From positions 1 to 56,569 of the forward strand of contig VGXX01000003.1 in assembly GCA_016873155.1 (NCBI GenBank): a stretch of 56,569 bases of DNA. Reading direction: 5' to 3'. Shown here piece after piece: positions 35,877 to 43,251 of this stretch (position 1 is its first letter; every line of letters starts with the position of its first letter). The translations under genes were made by a program, and so were the position numbers. The notes under the pieces were generated by a model. That model worked only from the letters and a program-made list of their open reading frames with translations, did no database searches and was not told where the DNA came from. Source of the DNA: Planctomycetota bacterium (lineage in GTDB: Bacteria; Planctomycetota; Brocadiia; Brocadiales; Brocadiaceae).

Positions 35877-36524
35877 TCATCTCCTGTATTTTTTAATTAT
35901 CACTTCCTCCGGCCTCAGTACCTTGTCATTCCAGCAAAATCCTGGTTTTACAACCTTTTCCACCTTATTGTTTTCGGCTTCGGTGGTTGTTGGCACAGTG
36001 CCTGTCGTTTTGTGAAGTTTATAGTCAAGAAAGTCCGGATGTTCGCGGTACGGTGTCACGTCTCTGCGGTACAGAATTTCCAGCAATTCTTCCTTTATCG
36101 TATGCAGATTCTGTTTCAGTATTGAAAAAGCTTCCTTTGTCATATCCTGCTTTCCATCCAGAACGGCGAGCAATTGCATGAAATTGTCATAAAGCATGAT
36201 CAGGTCAATGAAAACAGGTTTTTGCGACTGGAAGATAAAATTGTCACGATAGAGCTTCAGTTCCTCATGGAGCTTCTCAATGGTTTTTTCTTTCGTTGCA
36301 TCATAAGACAAGCGGGCTTCAAGGAGTGATTTCATTTCTTCCAGTAATGCTTTGTGAGAGGCGATCATTTCTGCAATAGATGCTTGTTCCGTGCCATTCG
36401 TTCGATGTGTGCTTTCTGTGTGGGATGTCTCCTTTCCTCCGGGATGTTTAACGTTGTCGTGTTGCGATACCGGAGGATTGTTAATTTCTTTATTTCCTTG
36501 TGTTTCTTCTTCTCGAACATTCAT
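35877..36524 (-). CDS. GrpE-like nucleotide exchange factor for the short Hsp70
   Basis: The 215-residue protein has a disordered, charged N-terminus (to about 65), a long helix (about 70-125) and a compact C-terminal part (IKEELLEILYRRDVTPY ... KTTGTVPTTTEAENNKV ... VVKPGFCWNDKVLRPEEVIIKKY). This follows GrpE order, ending with the beta-domain phrase like GFxxxxKVLRPAxV. Sequence similarity is moderate but position, size and the C-terminal signature agree. It is the first gene of the chaperone operon, with an AGAGGTG site. The 300 bases upstream are AT-rich and probably carry the promoter. Confidence 0.75.
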   Translation of the reverse strand: MNVREEETQGNKEINNPPVSQHDNVKHPGGKETSHTESTHRTNGTEQASIAEMIASHKALLEEMKSLLEARLSYDATKEKTIEKLHEELKLYRDNFIFQSQKPVFIDLIMLYDNFMQLLAVLDGKQDMTKEAFSILKQNLHTIKEELLEILYRRDVTPYREHPDFLDYKLHKTTGTVPTTTEAENNKVEKVVKPGFCWNDKVLRPEEVIIKKYRR

Positions 36525-36634
36525 TTGCCATACACCTCTTTTTATAAAGCATGTCTCACAGGAAATAGGAAGCCGGTGGAAAACATCATTAAGTATTTAT
36601 TTATAAAGATTTATAACATTTCGAAAGTAATATA

Positions 36635-36889
36635 TCAATAGTAAACAGGTTCATCTGTTGAAAAAAGATTATGATGTGCTAATTGAGAGGTTGAATTAAC
36701 CGGGATTAAGAATTTGTCCTTGAGCGGGGTTTCATGTATGACAATAAAATAATGAGGTTCTGGGTTATTAAAGCTCTTTTCTGTGAAGTAGTAGACAGAA
36801 CAGAGTTGTATTGCAGACTCGATTTGTATATCGGGCGGGATATCAATCAGGGATTTGCTCCCATTGGTTTTTAATTTCCATTTGTTCGT
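36635..36889 (-). pseudogene. Small conserved-looking ORF without a start codon, after the Panacea fragment
   Basis: On the minus strand a frame of about 84 codons overlaps the end of the Panacea fragment. Its core, SAIQLCSVYYFTEKSFNNPEPHYFIVIHETPLKDKF, has the look of a real small domain protein that I have seen beside DUF4065/Panacea genes. No ATG is in frame; the nearest ATG upstream is followed at once by TAA. A frameshift or lost start is likely. It could be the toxin partner of the Panacea antitoxin. Confidence 0.4.
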
Positions 36890-37229
36890 TTACATAATTC
36901 AACATTTCTTCTTTATCGTCCGTATTCATAACAAATAAGTTCTTACCTTCTAATGGTGCTAAATGCTTGCTTCCATGCATTGCATCTTTAAAGAAGTCTT
37001 CGTAATCCATGTTAAATACTGAACCCATACCTGACTCCAACTTCTTTTCAAACCTTTTCCATTCCGGGTATGCATGGGAAACTTCCGCAAGCTGAAATTG
37101 GCCGAGATGTCCGAAATGTTTTATTGCAAACACCAGCGCCTCAATATCAGAATCTGAGAAGACATTTATATCTATATCATGTACAGATCGAATATCATAC
37201 ATGCCTTGTTTTTCGATATATTGTTTATT
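36843..37229 (-). pseudogene. Panacea (DUF4065) antitoxin, C-terminal fragment
   Basis: About 128 codons (QYIEKQGMYDIRSVHD to the stop at 36843) are nearly the same as the C-terminal half of the Panacea protein at 39969-40595. They retain the true C-terminus, which the other copy has lost. The N-terminal half is missing: upstream in the same frame is unrelated sequence containing a small inverted-repeat element. Panacea-domain proteins are antitoxins for many different toxins. Confidence 0.65.
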
Positions 37230-37274
37230 GACAAGCAGTTTATGTTCTGATAACTTAAGCCAAAGCGGGTAAAT

Positions 37275-37342
37275 CCTATAATGTGCCTCTGGTGCTCCCT
37301 TCCATCGGTTGGCAATGAGCCAGAGGAAATAGGCATTATAGG
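37275..37342. repeat. 68-bp inverted-repeat element at a gene breakpoint
   Basis: The ends CCTATAATG / CATTATAGG are exact complements, with a second matched pair inside (CCTCTGG / CCAGAGG). It lies between the end of the DUF3800 remnant and the start of the Panacea fragment, and may have caused or followed the rearrangement. Confidence 0.6.
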
Positions 37343-37359
37343 GGCCGCTTTTTTTATTA

Positions 37360-37808
37360 TTACCGCAAATACTCTGTTTCAAACCTGACCTTGTGCTGAT
37401 AGACGTTATACCATTCTGCGTCGTTATTTTCGTACTTCCGAAAAATTCCCCAGCTAAATAAGTCAACTGCCTGTAACCCTGTGCTTTCCTGAGATGTAAG
37501 ATGCGAAATGTTTAAATCGGTATTCAAGGGGAGTAAAGCTTCAAGCTGATTCACAAGATATTGATTGAAGTCCCTCACTTCCTTTTTATTTCCAGTGTGG
37601 TATTTATCCCTTTAAGTTCCGTTATTTGTCGTGAATTTTTCTTTTTCTGATTCAATTTGTTTTTGAGAGTACGCATTACAGCCTTTGTAAACTCCTTTCG
37701 TGCCGCGTCAGAATTACAAACTAAAAGAGTAATGACAAATTTTTTAGTTGTCTTTCTCTTCCTGAAATCAAAACCAAGATCACCAGACTCGTCGAGAAAA
37801 ATTATCAC
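37360..37808 (-). pseudogene. DUF3800 gene, internally deleted and frameshifted
   Basis: The first part (37575-37808, GTG start) begins IIFLDESGDLGFDF, the typical DUF3800 opening with two acidic residues of a putative RNase H-like fold. It stops after 77 codons. The second part (37360-37578, another frame) has the typical DUF3800 end, HLTSQESTGLQAVDLFSWGIFRKYE, where Asp is the last conserved acid. The pieces overlap by 4 bases and together make about 150 residues instead of roughly 220, so the middle is deleted with a frameshift. The start overlaps the stop of the 63-residue ORF upstream (GTGA). Confidence 0.65.
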
Positions 37809-37996
37809 CTATTTTTATCCTCGACAGGAATATCTTCGGGCTGGATCCAAACAACCTTTCCGTCTTTCCATGACGCAACGGGATTGCCCGCTATTTTGTG
37901 CTTTAAGAGTGCTTCTTTTACAGCTCGTTGTAAAGCTTTGTCTATTTCACTGCCATCGTAAAAATATTCATCAATATTCTTTTTTGTTTTACTCAT
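37805..37996 (-). CDS. Small putative antitoxin partner of zeta-like kinase (copy 1)
   Basis: The 63-residue protein (MSKTKKNIDEYFYDGSEIDKA...) has a helical start, then LLKHKIAGNPVASWKDGKVVWIQPEDI. This pattern is common in small proteins encoded right after zeta-toxin-like kinases. ATG 37996 overlaps the kinase stop as ATGA. The copy at 39094-39285 is identical in protein sequence. Here its kinase is only a C-terminal fragment, so this copy is probably an orphan. Confidence 0.55.
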   Translation of the reverse strand: MSKTKKNIDEYFYDGSEIDKALQRAVKEALLKHKIAGNPVASWKDGKVVWIQPEDIPVEDKNR

Positions 37997-38282
37997 AATC
38001 TTTCTCTAATGGTATTCCACAAATCCGCATTATAAACTTTTTCTTCGGTCTTTTCTCCTGTTGCAATCAAGTCAGGGCCTGATGGATATGAATTATTGTA
38101 TAGTCTCCAAGTATCAGCCAGTGGCTTGTAAAGGCTGAAAAAATTCCTCATGCCTTTTGCATATCGCCTTCTTATCGTTTCTTCAGGTACATTATGTCCA
38201 CCAATCCGGACCCTTTCAGCTACCCGTGCTATTGCAAACTCCTCATTGGGAAGCCAGAGAAAGACAAGGTGAAAAATATAAC
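37993..38282 (-). pseudogene. Zeta-toxin-like kinase, C-terminal fragment
   Basis: About 96 codons corresponding to residues from about 98 to the end of the intact kinase at 39282-39863 (FLWLPNEEFAIARVAERVRI ...). The P-loop half is missing; the homology stops abruptly at 38282, the edge of the duplicated block. Confidence 0.75.
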
Positions 38283-38395
38283 GTGTCTTTTTAAGGTTGT
38301 CTATTCACGGAGTAATTGCAAAAAAAATATTGACATATTAACATGAGGATTGTAGCCTATGATTAGCTCATCTACCATGTGTGGAAGGAGTAACA

Positions 38396-38423
38396 AGGTC
38401 GTCTCCGCAAGGAGGCGGCCTTA
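38396..38423. terminator. Hairpin downstream of the barnase-like gene
   Basis: AAGGTCGTCTCC-GCAA-GGAGGCGGCCTT forms a strong stem with a GCAA loop and few mismatches, 6 bases after the stop of the minus-strand gene at 38429. No clear T-run follows on the minus strand, so it may act as a weak terminator or an RNA-stabilising hairpin. Confidence 0.45.
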
Positions 38424-38428
38424 GCATT

Positions 38429-38899
38429 TTAAGATATTTGATTCCTCCAGTATTCCTCAAATTCTTTCTGGAGTTTCTGCCTCCTGTGATCCTTATCTAC
38501 CATATAAGCCGTCCACAGTAAGACGTAATCTTTTCTGTCAGCCAGAATCACTAAATATTCCAAAGATTCCAGCCACAAGCATATTCTGATTTCCCGTCCT
38601 CTGATATTCTTCCAAACCTTTACACCGTTCTCGTGTGAATGCTCTATTACAGGTCTTGGCCAGCGGATACGTTCGCACCTTCGCATGTCCGGCAATCTGT
38701 TTTCCTCAATATTACCCTCAGAAATTATATGCCAAAAAGTTGCCGCTTTTCCCTGTGACTCAGGATGGCGCTTCATCCCTACTCGCCTGTCTTCAAAAGT
38801 TGGTTTGCTTTCAATGAAATCTTTTCTAAAGAAATCGTATAAGGCATTTAAATAACGATGCCAATCGCCTCCATAATTTCCGTCATCTTTTTTTCCCTG
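38429..38899 (-). pseudogene. Phage P1-related, barnase-like protein lacking its start
   Basis: The frame is open from 38899 to 38429 (157 codons) but has no ATG until Met at 38776 (MKRHPESQGKAATFW). The upstream codons (GNYGGDWHRYLNALYDFFRKDF) are clearly part of the family. The conserved core is PDMRRCERIRWPRPVIEH, VKVWKN and YVLLWTAYMV. The family is found in toxin-antitoxin loci and is thought to be a nuclease. The true N-terminus seems to be lost at the rearrangement junction near 38965. A shorter product from Met 38776 would lack the first helix. Confidence 0.55.
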
Positions 38900-38964
38900 T
38901 CAGTTCGAATTTTTATATCCAGATGTTTATGGCAGTCAGCGCAAGTTTGTTGCAATAGTCCAAC
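38848..38964 (-). pseudogene. Short C-terminal fragment with CADCHKHLD, overlapping the P1-related gene
   Basis: In another minus-strand frame about 36 codons (QQTCADCHKHLDIKIRTDR ... EIMEAIGIVI, stop at 38848) read as protein and overlap the start region of the P1-related gene by about 50 bases. This arrangement suggests the upstream partner gene of that toxin, cut at the duplication edge. CADCH fits the heme motif by chance; a metal-binding tail is as likely. The family is not recognised. Confidence 0.35.
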
Positions 38965-39097
38965 TTACAGCCTTTGTAAACTCCATTCGTGCCGCGTCAG
39001 AATTACAAACTAAAAGAGTAATGACAAATTTTTTAGTTGTCTTTCTCTTCCTGAAATCAAAACCAAGATCACCGGATTCATCGAGAAAAATTATCAC
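38965..39097 (-). pseudogene. DUF3800 N-terminal fragment (copy 2)
   Basis: The GTG at 39097 starts IIFLDESGDLGFDFRKRK, identical to copy 1 over about 43 codons, and is lost at 38965 where the P1-related toxin region begins. The start overlaps the stop of the 63-residue ORF (GTGA), the same coupling as in copy 1. Confidence 0.65.
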
Positions 39098-39285
39098 CTA
39101 TTTTTATCCTCGACAGGAATATCTTCGGGCTGGATCCAAACAACCTTTCCGTCTTTCCATGACGCAACGGGATTGCCCGCTATTTTGTGCTTTAAGAGTG
39201 CTTCTTTTACAGCTCGTTGTAAAGCTTTGTCTATTTCACTGCCATCGTAAAAATATTCATCAATATTCTTTTTTGTTTTACTCAT
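39094..39285 (-). CDS. Small putative antitoxin partner of zeta-like kinase (copy 2)
   Basis: The 63 residues are identical to the protein at 37805-37996. This copy still follows an intact kinase, with ATG and stop overlapping (ATGA), so kinase and partner are probably made together. The GNPVASWKDGKVVWIQPEDI end is the recognisable part. Confidence 0.6.
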   Translation of the reverse strand: MSKTKKNIDEYFYDGSEIDKALQRAVKEALLKHKIAGNPVASWKDGKVVWIQPEDIPVEDKNR

Positions 39286-39863
39286 AATCTTTCTCTAATG
39301 GTATTCCACAAACCCGCATTATAAACTTTTTCTTCGGTCTTTTCTCCTGTTGCAATCAATTCAGGGCCTGATGGATATGAATTATTGTACAGTCTCCAAG
39401 TATCAGCCAGTGGCTTGTAAAGGCTGAAAAAATTCCTCATGCCTTTTGCATATCGCCTTCTTATCGTTTCTTCAGGTACACTATGTCCGCCAATCCGGAC
39501 CCTTTCAGCTACCCGTGCTATTGCAAACTCCTCATTGGGAAGCCAGAGAAAGACAAGGTGAAAAATATAACCCGTTTGCTTGAGTCCTTGTATCCAGGGT
39601 GCAAAAGTACGACTCGCAAGGGTTGTCTCAAATGCAAAGTCTACCCGTTCTTTTGCAAGAAAACGTATCCGCTCCAGCATAATACGGCCCGCATGAAACG
39701 CTGCGCCTTCAGGTTGAAAGGCGGAAAGCCCCTCGGCAATTGTGTCGGCATTTACAAATTCAGTGACTCCAAGCGTGCCTTTCAGCAATGCCGGAGCAGT
39801 CGTTGATTTACCAGCCCCGTTAGGCCCAGCGATAACAATAATATGCGGTCGGTGTTCTGCCAT
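39282..39863 (-). CDS. Zeta-toxin-like P-loop kinase
   Basis: The 193-residue protein has Walker A IAGPNGAGKST (about 11-21), then NADTIAEGLSAF and FETTLASR, the order seen in zeta-toxin/UDP-N-acetylglucosamine kinase-like proteins. The stretch ERVRIGGHSVPEETIRRRY provides the LID-like arginines. Zeta toxins phosphorylate UDP-N-acetylglucosamine and block wall synthesis; many chromosomal relatives have unknown substrates. The small protein encoded right after it is the likely antitoxin. It is preceded by a palindromic repeat that separates it from the Panacea gene. Confidence 0.75.
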   Translation of the reverse strand: MAEHRPHIIVIAGPNGAGKSTTAPALLKGTLGVTEFVNADTIAEGLSAFQPEGAAFHAGRIMLERIRFLAKERVDFAFETTLASRTFAPWIQGLKQTGYIFHLVFLWLPNEEFAIARVAERVRIGGHSVPEETIRRRYAKGMRNFFSLYKPLADTWRLYNNSYPSGPELIATGEKTEEKVYNAGLWNTIRERL

Positions 39864-39911
39864 AAGATATTAAGAAGTTGTGTTGCAAGGCGCTCCCAAT
39901 AAAAGCGAGTT

Positions 39912-40005
39912 AATCCCTTACCAAAGGGGGAAAGAGGGGGTTGTGTTTTTTCTTCGAATGAGAATTATTTACAACCCCCTTTTTCCTCGTTTCCAAAGGG
40001 AGATT
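39912..40005. repeat. CCCCC-type palindromic repeat cutting the Panacea gene
   Basis: Two half-palindromes (CTTACCAAAGGGGGAAAGAGG at the left and ACAACCCCCTTTTTCCTCG, then TTTCCAAAGGGAG at the right) belong to the same repeat family as 17918-18067 and 26717-26791. Its right part forms the new 3' end of the Panacea reading frame. Confidence 0.6.
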
Positions 40006-40595
40006 TTTATGATACTACCGTCCTTAAAACTGCATGAACAAAATGAAAATTCCTTACCTTCTAATGGTGCTAAATGCTTGCTTCCAGGCATTGCATCTTT
40101 AAAGAAGTCTTCGTAATCCATGTTAAATACTGAACCCATACCTGACTTTAACTTCTTTTCAAACCTTTTCCATTCCGGGTATGCATGGGAAACTTCTGCA
40201 ATCTGAAATTGGTCGAGATGTCCGAAATGTTTTATTGCAAACTCCAGCGCCTCAATATCAGAATCTGAGAAAACATTTACATCTACATCATGTACAGACC
40301 GAATATCATACATGCCTTGTTTTTCGATATATTGTTTATTATATTCGCTCTCAATGGTATCCAGAAAAGAGGTATTTTCAGCAATATCTTTCGTTTTAGA
40401 GCCTACCGGACCATATCCCATTGCAACATATTCGTCGTTTGTTACGGGCCGACCATATTTACGCAAATGATACCTATCGGCAAAATAAATAAGCTTTATG
40501 GCCTTCATTTTATTTATCTTTCCGCCGGACTTTTTTGCAAGGTAGTTCAAAGACTGAGCGGCTTTTTTGAAATCAAAATTGAAATGGATACACAT
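39969..40595 (-). CDS. Panacea (DUF4065) antitoxin-like protein with repeat-derived C-terminus
   Basis: The 208-residue frame has the DUF4065 hallmarks: a helix with LNYLAKKSGGKINKMKAIKLIYFADRYH (the KLxYFAD motif), VTNDEYVAMGYGPV, and the C-terminal helices. Homology to the copy at 36843-37229 ends after HLAPLEGK. The last roughly 25 residues (CSFKDGSIIKISLWKRGKRGL) are encoded by the palindromic repeat, so about 35 native residues are replaced. Panacea proteins neutralise diverse toxins; the partner here is not certain but the kinase gene lies 105 bases downstream. Confidence 0.65.
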   Translation of the reverse strand: MCIHFNFDFKKAAQSLNYLAKKSGGKINKMKAIKLIYFADRYHLRKYGRPVTNDEYVAMGYGPVGSKTKDIAENTSFLDTIESEYNKQYIEKQGMYDIRSVHDVDVNVFSDSDIEALEFAIKHFGHLDQFQIAEVSHAYPEWKRFEKKLKSGMGSVFNMDYEDFFKDAMPGSKHLAPLEGKEFSFCSCSFKDGSIIKISLWKRGKRGL

Positions 40596-40760
40596 ACCTC
40601 AAATCTTGTCCTCATGTAAATGAGGATAGGATAGAATTATAATGGGATACAGGGTTTGTTGCGATTAATTATAGGTCATTGGGGAAATTTATCAATAATG
40701 TTTCAGGCGTAATGTGTTATTTTTATTGCCGGTTATCAAGGCAGGGCGTTGGGTTTCGTT

Positions 40761-42746
40761 TCATTCAATCCATTCTACCGGAATCAATTTTTTCCCATAT
40801 CGCCATTCCTCGACTTCATGGACACCTTCAATTCCGCCATATATACTATTATCTGCATGATCAAGAATAATGCATTGCCATGCACCTTCTTTATCTAAAA
40901 CCGATTTGGCGAGAGTTTTGAACATGCTCTTTACTGCGGCAACATCTTCATCACCCTCATATTTAGGATCATTTTCCACATTCTCAACACCTCTCTTTAC
41001 TTTGGGGAAATATACCTGGCTGGGTTGATCAAAAATTACGAAACTAGGAACACACGATGTCGCTCGCTCCAAAAAATATTCTTGCAAAGAACACATTAAA
41101 GCAATATGAAAAGACACCCAGTTTGAAGCACTACCAATTTCAGCAAGAAAATGCCAATGATCATCATCACTCAGTACTGAAATATTTAAATCTTTAACAC
41201 TAAATTTAGGAGCAATCTTTCGATACTTATCCTCTACATCCAAAGACTTTAAATGGTTAAGAATCCCCTGAGAGATGTGGGCCGTTGCGTTGTCAATACG
41301 TTGTTGTACGCCTTTGGGGTCGACCAAATTTATCAGACTTTTATATTCCTCTTCCAAGATGGATATATCTTTTTGAAATTCACCACCATCTGCAAGGCTT
41401 TCAAATGTTTCCATAGAAGCTTTTAAATGTCCGAGAAATAGAAACATATTTTTCCTGCGCTGAAATTCTTCCTGCGCTTTTTTATCCCGTGCCATCAACA
41501 AATCAAATCGTTTCTGATGCTTTTTCATTTGATCTAAAAGGTTCTCCAATTCTAATTTGATTCGCTCTTCTTCTCTTGCAAATGAAGTAGGCACTGCCGC
41601 TACGCTTTTTGCTTCATCTTCATACTTCTTGAATGCAGAGGAAATCCTAAAGAGTTCAGAGGTGCTATTAGGGTGTTCAGAACTCCCGCAGGCGGGACAT
41701 CCCTTCGATTCTGATGCTATATTTTCCAACCATTGTGAAATATGTAATCTATCGACCCTCTTTCGCACAGAATTCCCATAATCGAGTAAGCCAGATTTCA
41801 AGCGTTGAATATCATTAAGTCTTTTTTTGGAAACACCAATCTCGGCGCTTATCCGTTCCTCTTCAAGTTCCAATTCTAAGACTTCTTTATTCGCTTTTTC
41901 AATATTTTCAAATTTTGTCTGCGAATGTTCAGGAATATGCTCAAAGATACGTTTTGCTGCCGCTAGCAAATCTTCCGGGCTAGTCGCATCTGAAACATTT
42001 TCTTCCAGTATTCCATATTCCTTTGCTACTTTTATATGACCAAGCATATTAGCCATCCATGCAGTAGATATTGCCTTAGATTTTTCAAACTCTCTTCTCA
42101 ATTGATCGAGCCGCTTTTCGACAATCTGAAGACGTTGTCTTGCCGTTAAAATTTCAATATTCTCAGCACCCAAAATGAAAGGAAACCAATTCCTCAACCG
42201 TTCCCGATGTTCATGCGCATGAGTTTTATAAAACAGTATGTTTTGATTAGCCACAATGTCCTGGTTTTGAAAAACCAATGCCATCATATCTCGAAACCCT
42301 AATCGAGATTGATAACCTTTTTCCCCATCCTCACCATCCAAACGAAGATAGGGTACAGATGAAATGGTGTTCAAAATATGCTTTACACCTTCAGTATTTT
42401 CGTTTGCCTCTTTGATTGCAGGCGGGATGCTTTCTATTGGTCCACGCAAAAGATAAAAATCATTTGAAACTTTATTGCCATGAGGAATTTTTCGAGAAAT
42501 CAGAATTTGTTCTGTTTCTGTTTGGAAAACAACCCCATACCAAGATGCATAATTACGAATAGTATCTATAGGTATAAAACAGTCACTAGAAGCTAAACAA
42601 TAATCAATAATTGGAATAATCGCAGATTTCCCTGTACGTGATGCCCCAGTTATGACGTTCACTTTTCCCGGTTTGAAGTCTACAATTCTTGGTGGAAATG
42701 CATCAGACTTTGGCCAAATGATTAATTTTAAAAGTTGAAATTTCAT
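40761..42746 (-). CDS. ABC-three-component (ABC-3C) system ATPase, DUF3732
   Basis: The 661-residue protein is an SMC/Rad50-like ABC ATPase of the DUF3732 type. It has Walker A TGASRTGKSA (about 33-42) with the phrase IIPIIDYCLASSDCFIP right after it. A long coiled coil (about 190-480) is broken by a zinc-hook-like CPAC (near 350), and the C-terminal ATPase half carries VIFDQPSQVYFP as the Walker B region (D-Q instead of D-E). DUF3732 ATPases are the energy subunits of the ABC-3C biological conflict systems described by Aravind and colleagues. The start at 42746 touches the stop of the middle component, so the genes are translationally coupled. Confidence 0.8.
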   Translation of the reverse strand: MKFQLLKLIIWPKSDAFPPRIVDFKPGKVNVITGASRTGKSAIIPIIDYCLASSDCFIPIDTIRNYASWYGVVFQTETEQILISRKIPHGNKVSNDFYLLRGPIESIPPAIKEANENTEGVKHILNTISSVPYLRLDGEDGEKGYQSRLGFRDMMALVFQNQDIVANQNILFYKTHAHEHRERLRNWFPFILGAENIEILTARQRLQIVEKRLDQLRREFEKSKAISTAWMANMLGHIKVAKEYGILEENVSDATSPEDLLAAAKRIFEHIPEHSQTKFENIEKANKEVLELELEEERISAEIGVSKKRLNDIQRLKSGLLDYGNSVRKRVDRLHISQWLENIASESKGCPACGSSEHPNSTSELFRISSAFKKYEDEAKSVAAVPTSFAREEERIKLELENLLDQMKKHQKRFDLLMARDKKAQEEFQRRKNMFLFLGHLKASMETFESLADGGEFQKDISILEEEYKSLINLVDPKGVQQRIDNATAHISQGILNHLKSLDVEDKYRKIAPKFSVKDLNISVLSDDDHWHFLAEIGSASNWVSFHIALMCSLQEYFLERATSCVPSFVIFDQPSQVYFPKVKRGVENVENDPKYEGDEDVAAVKSMFKTLAKSVLDKEGAWQCIILDHADNSIYGGIEGVHEVEEWRYGKKLIPVEWIE

Positions 42747-43249
42747 CAGAATACCGCCTTAAGATAAGCTGCAATGGTAGACAGATCGTGTTTAGAAAAC
42801 CATTTCCCAAGAATCTCAGCCTTATTCCCATCGTCCCTAATTTGTCCTTTCAAACTTTTTTTGCGACCAGGGCGTTTTGTTAAATCGCGAGGATACAATT
42901 TGCCACTATCAGCATCCCAGACCATTAGTCCTTCAGCAATAGCAATATCAATTGCCGCCAAAGTATATTCACGCTTCTCTCTTGCCCGCTCCTGTATGGT
43001 TAACAATATGTCTGAGTCTTTTGAGACTTCAAAGCTACGAGCAAATGATTGTAGATCATTTCTTCTATTGCTTATTGGTTTAAGAAGTGTCTTATTCGTC
43101 AGTATGGCACTAGCCACAAAATGTAAAAGCCCAATTGGAGCATCCCCGTGCGGATGTCCATTGCAGTATCCTTGAGTAAACCTCCAAAGCAAATAGGCGC
43201 CTACCAGAGGAGTGTTCCAGAGTTTTACTTCCTCCACTAATTGTCCCAT
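42746..43249 (-). CDS. ABC-3C system middle component
   Basis: The start is ATG 43249, just after the upstream stop (TGATTATG) and behind a strong AAAGGAGG that lies inside the end of the previous gene; the longer frame from 43288 has no such site. The 167-residue protein fits the small, mostly helical middle component: LWNTPLVGAYLLWRFTQGY near the start and LLHFVASAILTNK, ending with a helix (HDLSTIAAYLKAVF). It is assigned mainly by position between an effector-like protein and a DUF3732 ATPase. Confidence 0.7.
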   Translation of the reverse strand: MGQLVEEVKLWNTPLVGAYLLWRFTQGYCNGHPHGDAPIGLLHFVASAILTNKTLLKPISNRRNDLQSFARSFEVSKDSDILLTIQERAREKREYTLAAIDIAIAEGLMVWDADSGKLYPRDLTKRPGRKKSLKGQIRDDGNKAEILGKWFSKHDLSTIAAYLKAVF

Positions 43250-43251
43250 AA

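Larger units (their letters stand above)
37676..38282. repeat. Segmental duplication, left copy (607 bp)
   Basis: This block matches 38965-39571 with only scattered base differences. It carries the DUF3800 start, the 63-residue ORF and the zeta-kinase C-terminus. The offset is a constant 1289 bases, so no insertion or deletion occurred inside the block since duplication. Confidence 0.85.
38965..39571. repeat. Segmental duplication, right copy (607 bp)
   Basis: This is the partner of 37676-38282. The right copy joins the intact kinase gene; its left end cuts the DUF3800 gene after about 43 codons (start GTG 39097). Confidence 0.85.

Noticed and set aside
38848-38964. A cytochrome c because of the CADCH motif
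   Set aside because: Only about 36 codons remain, no signal peptide, and the context is a toxin module; the heme motif is probably coincidental.
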